A stretch of 5,955 nucleotides of DNA from CAYFJO01 sp964343305. GTDB taxonomy: Bacteria > Planctomycetota > Planctomycetia > Pirellulales > Pirellulaceae. Within the stretch, counting starts at the first letter, position 1, and every line of letters starts with the position of its first letter. The notes beneath the pieces were generated by a model. It made no database searches. It was given only the letters and a program-made list of their open reading frames with translations, and was not told the DNA's origin. The stretch is taken from assembly GCA_964343305.1 (NCBI GenBank), contig CAYFJO010000604.1:1-5955 (forward strand). The letters are read 5' to 3'. A program made the position numbers and the translations under genes. Below are positions 1 to 5,489 of the stretch, one piece after another.

Positions 1-18
1 GAGAAAAATCATTTATCA

Positions 19-41
19 ACACCGGAAATACCCCCGGGTGT
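19..41. repeat. Small imperfect inverted repeat in the left leader
   Basis: ACACCGG (19-25) is matched by CCGGGTGT (34-41), with one unpaired C in the right arm and an 8-base loop. No T-run follows in either direction, so it is not a convincing intrinsic terminator. It could be the end of a preceding transcript or chance. Nothing else stands out in positions 1-130. Confidence 0.2.
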
Positions 42-143
42 CCGAAAAATACTGCAACGATTGGAGCATCTTATCCAACTCGCTGCCTAGAAGTGCGAAA
101 GTCCAACTAAATCGCTTCACTAAAAAACACGTTGCTCCCGTTC

Positions 144-152
144 TGGTACAAT
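144..152 (+). promoter_or_regulatory. Possible extended -10 promoter for the PQQ-like propeller gene
   Basis: TGGTACAAT fits the extended -10 form TGnTAtAAT with one mismatch. No good -35 hexamer lies 16-18 bases upstream, which an extended -10 can tolerate. Transcription would start near 159, leaving a leader of about 60 bases before the ATG at 219. The assignment is inferred from the motif alone. Confidence 0.3.
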
Positions 153-218
153 CAGCGCCACGTTAGCAGAATTACGGAAGGAATCACGGGACCATCAATT
201 GAGGCGAAAGGTTTGAGC

Positions 219-1562
219 ATGACTAGAATTCAAGGAACAACGCTTCGAGCAGCATTGTTGTGGATGGTTGCTGGCTTGATACTAATCCAGGCGAATTTCA
301 CTCTTGGCGACGATTGGCCGCAATGGCGTGGTCCAGGCCGCGACGGCCAGTGGCGGGAAAGCGGCATTATCGAGCGTTTTGAATCCGATGAAATCGAACT
401 GCGATGGCGCATGCCGATTTCGTCGGGCTACTCCGGGCCGACCGCCGCGGATGGGCGCGTGTACGTGACCGATCGAGTCGTGGAACCATCGCAAATTGAA
501 CGCGTACATTGCTTCGATGCGAAAGGCGGACAAAGCCTCTGGTCCCATTCTTATCCGGCTCCCTATGAGGGCATTGGATACGATGCGGGACCACGTGCAT
601 CCGTCACCATTGAGGATGGCCGTGCTTATGCGCTTGGCGCAATGGGGCATCTTCATTGCTTGGACGCGGGAACAGGACACGTGCTTTGGAAGAAAGACCT
701 GAATGCAATCTATAGCATCCAACATGAAGAGCGTACGAAAAATCGCATGCCGATATGGGGTATTGCCACCTCGCCGCTGGTCTATGAGGATCTCTTGATT
801 CTGCATATTGGCGGCAGGGATGGTGCGTGTGTCGTGGCACTGGACAATAAGAATGGCGACGAGGAGTGGAGAGCACTGCGAGACCGAGCGTCCTATTCAT
901 CGCCGATTCTAGTTCGCCAGACTCAAAGAGATGTCGTCGTCTGTTGGACCGGTGACAGTGTCTCTGGACTCGACCCGGAAAGTGGCAAAGTTCACTGGCG
1001 ATTCCCGTTCGCGCCGTCGCGGATGCCGATCGGCATTGCAACTCCAATTCTTGATCGTGACCGGATCTTCGTCACGTCGTTTTATGACGGGGCGCTGATG
1101 CTGGGGCTGAACCAAGATCGCCTTGCCGTCGACAAAATTTGGCAACAACGTGGCCGCAACGAACGCGAAACTAAGTCGCTGCATTCGATCATCAGCACTC
1201 CGTTGATCCAGGACAACTTGATTTACGGCGTCGATAGCTACGGGGAACTGCGATGCCTGGAAGCGGACACGGGCGAGCGTGTCTGGGAAGATCTCACGGC
1301 GACTCCCAAAGCCCGCTGGAGTACGATCCACTTTGTCCGCAACGGTGACCGCATTTGGATGTTCAACGAAAGGGGCGAATTGATCATTTCGAAACTCTCG
1401 CGCGATGGATTCGAAGAAATTAGCCGTGCCAAACTGCTGTCGCCAACACTTGAGCAGCTACGCCGACGTGACGGTGTTTGCTGGTCGCATCCGGCCTTCG
1501 CCGACAAGCACATCTTTGCACGCAATGACAAAGAGATTGTTTGCGCGGATTTAGAAGAATGA
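219..1562 (+). CDS. Exported PQQ-binding-like beta-propeller protein (BamB/quinoprotein-like fold)
   Basis: This encodes a 447-residue protein. The ATG at 219 is chosen over an in-frame TTG at 132 because AAAGG (207-211) lies 7 bases before it and because the protein then starts with a normal signal peptide: basic residues to R10, a hydrophobic core at about 11-25, and cleavage near G30. The mature end DDWPQWRGPGRDG (31-43) is a hallmark I know from many planctomycete propeller proteins. Five blade motifs of the form CxDxxxGxxxW are visible, ending at W108, W157, W217, W260 and W356. Two less regular blades probably fill the rest, and the C-terminus (CWSHPAFADKHIFARND) closes the ring. No dehydrogenase catalytic residues or heme motif are seen, so PQQ binding is not shown; a scaffold or binding role is as likely as an enzymatic one. 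It is probably periplasmic. It converges on the PopT-like gene and shows no link to it. The fold is secure; the function is unknown. Confidence 0.9.
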   Translation: MTRIQGTTLRAALLWMVAGLILIQANFTLGDDWPQWRGPGRDGQWRESGIIERFESDEIELRWRMPISSGYSGPTAADGRVYVTDRVVEPSQIERVHCFDAKGGQSLWSHSYPAPYEGIGYDAGPRASVTIEDGRAYALGAMGHLHCLDAGTGHVLWKKDLNAIYSIQHEERTKNRMPIWGIATSPLVYEDLLILHIGGRDGACVVALDNKNGDEEWRALRDRASYSSPILVRQTQRDVVVCWTGDSVSGLDPESGKVHWRFPFAPSRMPIGIATPILDRDRIFVTSFYDGALMLGLNQDRLAVDKIWQQRGRNERETKSLHSIISTPLIQDNLIYGVDSYGELRCLEADTGERVWEDLTATPKARWSTIHFVRNGDRIWMFNERGELIISKLSRDGFEEISRAKLLSPTLEQLRRRDGVCWSHPAFADKHIFARNDKEIVCADLEE

Positions 1563-1581
1563 CAAGGATCTTCATTCCTTG
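1557..1581. terminator. Weak dyads at the convergent gene ends, possible bidirectional terminator
   Basis: Only nine bases separate the two convergent stop codons. GAATGA (1557-1562) can pair with TCATTC (1572-1577). Alternatively CAAGGA (1563-1568) can pair with TCCTTG (1576-1581). Each stem is six base pairs, and no clear T-run follows on either strand, so intrinsic termination is doubtful. Any stronger terminator would have to lie inside the opposing coding region. Confidence 0.2.
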
Positions 1582-2582
1582 CCTTTGCCGTGCCGCGCCA
1601 TCCAATCGGCGATCAAGACGAATGCCGCAGCGCCGATGATGATACCCAACACCGCAAGGATTTGGGTCGTGCCCGTGGGCCACGTTGGCTGATAATGCTT
1701 CTCGCCAACTTTCAAATCGAATGGCCATAGCTTGGGTAACGCCCCGAAAATAAATCCGGTCATCACCGCCATCGTTGGCATTCGGTAGTCCACAAGTAGT
1801 TTACGCAGCAGCTTGCTAAACGACAGCAATCCGATCAGGCAACCCGATCCAACGACGGCAATTGCCAGCAGCGATGCACCAACTTCCTCGCCGTGGACGA
1901 CGTTCTTGGGCAAATGGGCAACGTGCGAATACGTACCAAGCAGAACCAGGATCATGGCACCACTGATACCGGGCAAGATCATCGCGCAAATGGCCAACGC
2001 ACCGCAGAAGAACAAATATCCAAGACTGGGCTCCACCGCGCCACTGCCGACATGAAACGTTGTGAAATAGTAAATCGCCAGCGCGCATGCCAATCCCATG
2101 GTGGCGCAGACGACTAACTGCAGGATTTGTCCTTGTTCAGGTCTGATCGACCGCGCGACAAGCAACCCGGAAGATAGAATCAAGCCAAAAAACGCTGCCA
2201 ACACGAGCGGCCGTGTTGATTCGTGTTCCAACAACGTAACGGTAATCGCCAGCATGACTCCGATGCCGACGACAACTCCGCATCCCAACGCGATCAAAAA
2301 ACGCAGGTCGATGTGTTTGGCCGCCGCTTGCCACGCGCGACCCCGGAGATGTTCGAGCAAGATTCGATCAAAGCAACTAATCGCCGTGACCAATCGGTCG
2401 TAGATGCCCAAGATCAAGGCGACTGTTCCACCGGACACGCCGGGCACAACGTCGGCGCCACCCATCAGTGCTCCACAGGCCAGAATTCGCAAATCTGTGC
2501 GTGCCCCACCTTCACTCGCGGAAGCAACACCATTGTTGCGTAGTTCTTTAGAAGCTAGATCGTCATCGTAATTCGTGTCCAC
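1572..2582 (-). CDS. popT: DUF368 family membrane protein, PopT-type undecaprenyl-phosphate translocase
   Basis: This encodes a 336-residue polytopic inner-membrane protein. DUF368 proteins have been identified as undecaprenyl-phosphate translocases (PopT), which return the lipid carrier to the cytoplasmic face for reuse in peptidoglycan and other envelope polymer synthesis. The signature is at residues 43-62 (ADVVPGVSGGTVALILGIYD). A second, related element lies at 199-218 (CAMILPGISGAMILVLLGTY). The repeated PGxSG cores, P47-G51 and P204-G208, suggest two pseudo-symmetric halves with re-entrant loops. Hydrophobic segments also lie near 96-118, 126-144, 155-173, 237-254, 268-282 and 306-325. 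The start is GTG (2580-2582 on the plus strand): an in-frame stop lies four codons upstream and the next ATG (M40) is already inside the first conserved segment. No clear ribosome binding site precedes it. The first 30 residues are acidic and polar and probably cytoplasmic. The family assignment is firm; the transport role is taken from family knowledge. Confidence 0.92.
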   Translation of the reverse strand: MDTNYDDDLASKELRNNGVASASEGGARTDLRILACGALMGGADVVPGVSGGTVALILGIYDRLVTAISCFDRILLEHLRGRAWQAAAKHIDLRFLIALGCGVVVGIGVMLAITVTLLEHESTRPLVLAAFFGLILSSGLLVARSIRPEQGQILQLVVCATMGLACALAIYYFTTFHVGSGAVEPSLGYLFFCGALAICAMILPGISGAMILVLLGTYSHVAHLPKNVVHGEEVGASLLAIAVVGSGCLIGLLSFSKLLRKLLVDYRMPTMAVMTGFIFGALPKLWPFDLKVGEKHYQPTWPTGTTQILAVLGIIIGAAAFVLIADWMARHGKGKE

Positions 2583-2962
2583 GTCGGCTCTATTTCAAAG
2601 TCAAATGGGGTATGTCACCGCTATATAACGGAAGTCGCACATTGTATCGAATGATCAAATCGAGTGTTACGCCAAAACGTTGCCTATAATTACGAACTCC
2701 AAGGAGGACGGCGTTCGGTACGCCAATCAAATTCCCGCCCTGCCTTCCGGCTCGGGCGCTGTTCTATTCACAAGACCTTTCAAGTTGAAGGCAACAGTTC
2801 AATGCAAGCTGCCTTGGGCTTGCCGTTCAACGGCGCAGCAGAGCCGCAATCAAATTCGAAATCCGAATATCGAAATCCGAAACAAGTTCGAATTGTGAAA
2901 ATACAAATGACCAAAACGCCCAGGGACGGCCAGTACGATCTTGAGGAGCGGTTGGTTGAGTT
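2583..2962. other. Gene-free stretch between popT and the cadherin fragment
   Basis: No credible gene is seen. A perfect TATAAT on the plus strand (2685-2690) lacks a matching -35 and has no intact gene behind it. AAGGAGG (2701-2707) looks like a ribosome binding site, but no start codon follows at a usable distance. Open frames across 2664-2966 translate largely as low-complexity repeat sequence. On the minus strand this stretch must hold the popT promoter; a TACAAT-like -10 (complement of about 2642-2647) is possible but has no good -35. Confidence 0.6.
2851..2915. repeat. ATCCGAAA-type low-complexity repeat patch with an 8-base inverted repeat
   Basis: CGAAATCCGA occurs twice (2857-2866 and 2871-2880), 14 bases apart, followed by related words up to the AAATGACCAAAA tract. 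AATTCGAA (2853-2860) and TTCGAATT (2887-2894) form a perfect 8-base inverted repeat around these copies. I recognise this wording as a dispersed intergenic repeat often mis-annotated as short proteins containing SEIRNPK-like strings. That is recollection, not a search. Its boundaries are approximate. Confidence 0.55.
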
Positions 2963-3297
2963 TTGAGCGACCTGATGAACGTCAACGAAGCATCGTCAAT
3001 CGAGGATCAAGCGTTCGACTTGGACGAAAACAGTCCACCAGGTTCTGTGGTGGGTACCGTTTCGGCGGGTGATCCCGACGTTGGGGCATCACTTTCGTTT
3101 GCCAGCACTGGCGCGTCCGGCGTGGCCTTGTTTGACATTAGCAGTGCCAGCCCAATCACGGTGGCACCAGGAGCCTTATTGCACTACGAAGCCGTAAATA
3201 GTCACACGCTTGACTCCCGCCGGTCAGTGATGCGCCCATTCTCACTGCCGGGGTCGCCAATACGCCCGATTTCGGCAATATCAGTCTAGCGCCGTAG
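2963..3297 (+). pseudogene. Cadherin-repeat domain remnant, truncated at both ends and frameshifted
   Basis: The open frame from 2963 (TTG; first ATG at 2975) to 3289 encodes about 108 residues. Its N-terminal part is clearly cadherin-like. MNVNEASSIEDQAF matches the end of one repeat and the linker to the next. DENSPPGSVVGTVSAGDPD carries the Glu and DxD calcium-ligand regions of a repeat. ITVAPGALLHYEAVNSHTL fits the late strands, where LDYE or LDRE is normal. A stop (2957-2959) lies just upstream, so the repeats that should come before are missing. After about 3211 the frame turns into basic, non-cadherin sequence. Another frame opens right after a TGA at 3211-3213 and runs from 3214 to the stop at 3297, starting LPPVSDAPILTAGVANTPDF, which reads like the inter-domain linker of the same protein class. 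A deletion or frameshift near 3211-3222 explains this. Such domains normally belong to surface proteins of thousands of residues. A functional 108-residue protein is unlikely. Confidence 0.7.
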
Positions 3298-3425
3298 CAT
3301 TGGAAAAACACAATCCATGCCCCCCCAGGTGGTGAGTATTATTCCACCACATAAAATAGCAGCTTGCAAGGCTAGCGCCAAATGGAAGATTGGCTTCATT
3401 GTGTTCAGTTTGAGGTTTTTTGCTT

Positions 3426-3492
3426 GTAGGATGGGCACTCTTGCCCGTCCAAGTAGGTGACGGGCAAGAGTGCGCAACAGTGCCCGTCCTAC
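3426..3492. repeat. 67-base composite inverted repeat, probably a dispersed planctomycete element
   Basis: The outer arms are GTAGGATGGGCACT (3426-3439) and AGTGCCCGTCCTAC (3479-3492), complementary except at one position. Inside, GCACTCTTGCCCGTC (3435-3449) pairs perfectly over 15 bases with GACGGGCAAGAGTGC (3459-3473) across a 9-base loop. A third pairing joins GTAGG-TG-ACGGGCA (3454-3466) with TGCCCGTCCTAC (3481-3492), leaving a 2-base bulge. The arms overlap, so these hairpins compete. I recall similar GTAGGACGGGCACTCTTGCCCGTC units as frequent in planctomycete intergenic DNA, comparable to REP or MITE-like elements; copy number cannot be judged here. No target-site duplication is visible. 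Confidence 0.75.
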
Positions 3493-3510
3493 GTCAAACC
3501 GTTCGATCTC

Positions 3511-3530
3511 ATTCCGAACATCGAACATCG
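3511..3530. repeat. Short CGAACAT tandem repeat remnant
   Basis: CGAACAT occurs twice in direct tandem (3515-3521 and 3522-3528), followed by CGCG. The wording matches a dispersed bacterial repeat whose translation gives NIEHRTS-like strings. Here only two units remain, so it may be a decayed copy or chance. Confidence 0.35.
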
Positions 3531-3558
3531 CGTTTTCCGTTTGGTGATAGTGGAAATT

Positions 3559-3584
3559 GCGCCCCAGTTTCTTACAACTGGGCG
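3559..3584. repeat. CCCAGTT/AACTGGG inverted repeat
   Basis: GCGCCCCAGTT (3559-3569) and AACTGGGCG (3576-3584) form a stem with seven perfect inner base pairs, a six-base loop and one bulged C before the outer CG pairs. No T-run follows. It may be another dispersed element or a site involved in regulating the downstream operon. It lies about 133-158 bases before the inferred transcription start. Confidence 0.45.
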
Positions 3585-3585
3585 T

Positions 3586-3601
3586 CGCCGCGCGCGCGGC
3601 G
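3586..3601. repeat. 16-base perfect GC palindrome
   Basis: CGCCGCGCGCGCGGCG is its own reverse complement with no spacer. It is an alternating purine-pyrimidine tract at its core and directly follows the CCCAGTT inverted repeat. It lies about 116-131 bases upstream of the inferred sigma-54 start site, a distance compatible with an activator site, though nothing ties it to a known protein. Confidence 0.45.
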
Positions 3602-3644
3602 TGCGAAATGTCACGGGCAACATGGGCAGATTTCAAACAGACTC

Positions 3645-3661
3645 TTTCGGAAGAACCGAAA
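3645..3661. promoter_or_regulatory. Dyad TTTCGG-N5-CCGAAA, candidate regulator site
   Basis: TTTCGG (3645-3650) and CCGAAA (3656-3661) form a perfect six-base dyad around AAGAA. It lies 56-72 bases before the inferred transcription start of the cytochrome operon. Size and symmetry suit a dimeric regulator, for example an enhancer-binding protein acting on the sigma-54 promoter, but no family consensus is recognised. Confidence 0.3.
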
Positions 3662-3689
3662 TATGCGCCATAAACGCACTTCGTGAATT

Positions 3690-3706
3690 TTGGCACGAGA
3701 TATGCC
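3690..3706 (+). promoter_or_regulatory. Sigma-54 (RpoN) type -24/-12 promoter of the cytochrome-molybdoenzyme operon
   Basis: TTGGCACG-AGAT-ATGCC matches the consensus TTGGCACG-N4-TTGCW closely. The -24 half is identical and the -12 half keeps the essential GC. The diagnostic GG (3692-3693) and GC (3704-3705) are separated by exactly ten bases. The start of transcription would fall near 3717, giving a leader of about 52 bases with a ribosome binding site at 3755-3760. The position directly before a two-gene operon makes a chance match less likely. Sigma-54 promoters need an ATP-dependent enhancer-binding activator, which would imply that the operon is switched on by a specific signal. Confidence 0.6.
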
Positions 3707-3735
3707 ATCGACTCGCGACAACTTAAACGTTGGAC

Positions 3736-3760
3736 GGTGAGAAGAATCACCAAGAAGGAG
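3736..3760 (+). promoter_or_regulatory. Leader hairpin and ribosome binding site before the cytochrome gene
   Basis: AAGGAG (3755-3760) lies eight bases before the ATG at 3769 and fixes that start over the TTG at 3730. Just upstream GGTGA (3736-3740) can pair with TCACC (3747-3751) around GAAGAA. The stem is short and leaves the ribosome binding site free, so a regulatory role is only a possibility. Confidence 0.5.
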
Positions 3761-3768
3761 CGCTCACG

Positions 3769-5469
3769 ATGCAACGCGACGATTCTGACATCGGCCAGAA
3801 CCCTCTTCCTGGCTGGTTTGCCTTTGCTTCTTTGATCTTACTTTCGACGTTGGCCATTAGTTCCTGTACGTGCAATGGAACTCCGGCCACCGATCCCGGT
3901 CCTGACGGTGAGTCAAACGGGGATTCTGTCGCCGAGGGCCAGCATCCACCGGAGTCTGTTCCCAAAACCGGGCGCGAGCTTTATCTTCATCATTGTGCTG
4001 CGTGTCATGGCGATAACGGCGATGGCAAGGGGCTTGCCGCACGGTTTATCTTTCCCAAGCCGCGTGATTTTCGCGCCGGAAAGTTTCGTCTCGTAAGCAC
4101 CAAGAATAACGTGCCGAGTGCCGAGAACTTGGATGCCGTCCTGGTGCGCGGGATGCCAGGTTCGTCGATGCCGCCGTGGAATCACCTCAGCGCCGATCAG
4201 CGAAAGCTGCTCGTTGAAGAAGTCATGCGACTGCGGCGCGAAGGTGCGTCCGAGCAATATGTCGCGGTGCTCAAAAACGAAGAGGGGCTGACGGACGACG
4301 AGATCGCCGACCCCGATGTGCAGGACGAAATCAAGGAATTCGCTGACTCGCGCAGCACGCCGGGCGAGACGTCGGAAGTGCCGACGATCGGTGAGCCCTC
4401 GGCCGAGGCGATCGCGCGGGGCAAGGAAATCTACATCAAGCAAAGCTGTCACTCGTGCCATGGCGAGGACGGCAAAGGGGGTGGGACGAAAGAACAGATC
4501 GATGACGAAGGCTACCCAACCCGGCCTCGCGATTACACCCGCGGGATTTTCAAGGGTGGTCACGATCCCGCGTCGCTTTATCGTCGCATCGCGTATGGAA
4601 TGCCGGGCACACCAATGCCCTCCTCCACCAATCTGACGTCCGAGCAAACTACTGATCTGGTGCATTTCCTGCGTTCCATGTCGGACGAGAAAACGCGCGA
4701 GGCAGCAGTTCTAAAGCGGAAGCAGCTAATCGTTCGACAGGTCGGAGAAACTCCAGCGTCGCCGGGCTCTGAGGCATGGTCCGACGTCGAACCGCTCGGT
4801 TTGCAGATGGTGCCGTTGTGGTGGCGCGATGACGGCGATCCAGGTCTCCAGGTGCAAGCGGTTCATGACGGGAAGACGATTGCCTTCAGGCTATCTTGGC
4901 AAGACGACACGGCCGATCGACATGCCGCCAAGAGCGAAGCCTTCGAGGATGGTGTAGCGCTCGAATTGTACCGTGGCGATGCGGAGCCGTTCTTCGGTAT
5001 GGGTGCCAAGGGTGCGCCCATCGATATGTGGTTCTGGGACGCCGACCGCCAGGGGGATCAAGTGGCGATGAATGACCTGTATCCCAATGCCCCGGTCAAT
5101 GCCTACACGTATAGCGCGACCGGCGAGGTTGCCGACGAGGTTAGCCACGATGGAGCTGGTGCGGCAGGCAACCCGATCGTGCCGACAGACACTGCCTCGG
5201 GTGGCTCGTCTCTCACCGCTGGCGGTCCGGGAACCCTCACGTTTCGCCTACCCAAGAACCAATCAGTTCAGGCTCACGGAGAGTGGGGCGACGGTCGCTG
5301 GAGTGTGGTGATGACCCGTGAGCTTGTCGTCGATGCTGAGTCGGACGGCTTGTCGTTGGATCCAGGAAGTGAGAATTCCATCGCATTTGCTGTGTGGGAC
5401 GGCTCACAACGAGACCGTGACGGAAAGAAGCTAATTACCATTTGGCATAACCTGAAACTCGAGCAATAG
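3769..5469 (+). CDS. Lipoprotein with two cytochrome c domains fused to an ethylbenzene-dehydrogenase-like heme b domain
   Basis: This encodes a 566-residue protein. The ATG at 3769 has a good ribosome binding site; the in-frame TTG at 3730 would sit about 13 bases from the inferred transcript start. Residues 16-32 are hydrophobic and end in the lipobox ISSC, so C33 is probably lipidated and the protein faces the periplasm. A Gly/Asp/Pro-rich linker follows. The first cytochrome c domain (about 68-158) has CAACH at 76-80, with M129 or M134 as likely sixth ligand. The second (about 213-304) has CHSCH at 227-231, with M278 or M283. An acidic linker separates them. Residues about 337-566 match the ethylbenzene dehydrogenase gamma-type heme-binding fold: FGMG with M411, the W421/W423 pair, GRWSVVMTREL, and AFAVWDGSQRDRDGKKLITIW near the end. 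In that family heme b is held by Met and Lys; M411 and K553 or K554 are my candidates. The three hemes would carry electrons to or from the molybdoenzyme encoded 20 bases downstream. Family gamma subunits usually lack the added cytochrome domains. The direction of electron flow is not known. Confidence 0.92.
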   Translation: MQRDDSDIGQNPLPGWFAFASLILLSTLAISSCTCNGTPATDPGPDGESNGDSVAEGQHPPESVPKTGRELYLHHCAACHGDNGDGKGLAARFIFPKPRDFRAGKFRLVSTKNNVPSAENLDAVLVRGMPGSSMPPWNHLSADQRKLLVEEVMRLRREGASEQYVAVLKNEEGLTDDEIADPDVQDEIKEFADSRSTPGETSEVPTIGEPSAEAIARGKEIYIKQSCHSCHGEDGKGGGTKEQIDDEGYPTRPRDYTRGIFKGGHDPASLYRRIAYGMPGTPMPSSTNLTSEQTTDLVHFLRSMSDEKTREAAVLKRKQLIVRQVGETPASPGSEAWSDVEPLGLQMVPLWWRDDGDPGLQVQAVHDGKTIAFRLSWQDDTADRHAAKSEAFEDGVALELYRGDAEPFFGMGAKGAPIDMWFWDADRQGDQVAMNDLYPNAPVNAYTYSATGEVADEVSHDGAGAAGNPIVPTDTASGGSSLTAGGPGTLTFRLPKNQSVQAHGEWGDGRWSVVMTRELVVDAESDGLSLDPGSENSIAFAVWDGSQRDRDGKKLITIWHNLKLEQ

Positions 5470-5477
5470 CGTGGGTG

Positions 5478-5484
5478 GGAGGAG
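5478..5484 (+). promoter_or_regulatory. Ribosome binding site of the molybdoenzyme gene
   Basis: GGAGGAG lies five bases before the ATG at 5490, inside the 20-base gap after the cytochrome stop codon. It is the strongest ribosome binding site in the window and confirms the start. No promoter or terminator fits in the gap, so the two genes should share a transcript. Confidence 0.8.
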
Positions 5485-5489
5485 ATACA

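Larger units (their letters stand above)
3298..3768. other. Structured non-coding region upstream of the cytochrome/molybdoenzyme operon
   Basis: No credible gene is seen. The open frames here, including one of 162 codons on the minus strand, run through inverted repeats and have no ribosome binding site or recognisable domain. The first part (3298-3425) shows nothing beyond a six-T run at 3416-3421. From 3426 on, the stretch contains a composite inverted repeat, a short tandem repeat, two dyads and a palindrome. It ends in the sigma-54-like promoter and the leader of the operon. Confidence 0.65.

Noticed and set aside
132..218. 29-residue N-terminal extension of the PQQ-like protein from a TTG start
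   Set aside because: It would bury the signal peptide behind a polar extension and overlap the candidate promoter. The ATG at 219 has its own ribosome binding site.
282..806. 174-codon minus-strand open frame across the PQQ-like gene
   Set aside because: It has no domain or ribosome binding site, and it overlaps a clear propeller protein on the other strand.
2701..2707. AAGGAGG, a perfect ribosome binding site sequence
   Set aside because: No ATG, GTG or TTG with a sustained frame follows within a usable distance.
2664..2966. 100-codon plus-strand open frame downstream of a perfect TATAAT
   Set aside because: The second half is translated ATCCGAAA-type repeat and the first half has no domain or ribosome binding site. 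It resembles known spurious repeat-derived proteins.
3426..3492. Inverted repeat considered as an intrinsic terminator or part of a CRISPR array
   Set aside because: There is no T-run after the stem, and there are no regularly spaced repeats with unique spacers. A dispersed element fits better.
3420..3726. Two overlapping plus-strand open frames of 88 and 89 codons
   Set aside because: Both are translations of the 67-base inverted repeat and the CGAACAT repeat and have no ribosome binding site.
3286..3774. 162-codon minus-strand open frame before the cytochrome gene
   Set aside because: It reads through the composite inverted repeat and the promoter region and its middle is translated repeat. 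The last 37 codons (from an ATG at 3399) give a hydrophobic peptide, but no ribosome binding site precedes them.
3913..4665. 250-codon open frame on the minus strand inside the cytochrome gene
   Set aside because: It lies wholly within the well-supported plus-strand cytochrome gene, has no recognisable domain and is explained by the GC-rich codon use of the real gene.
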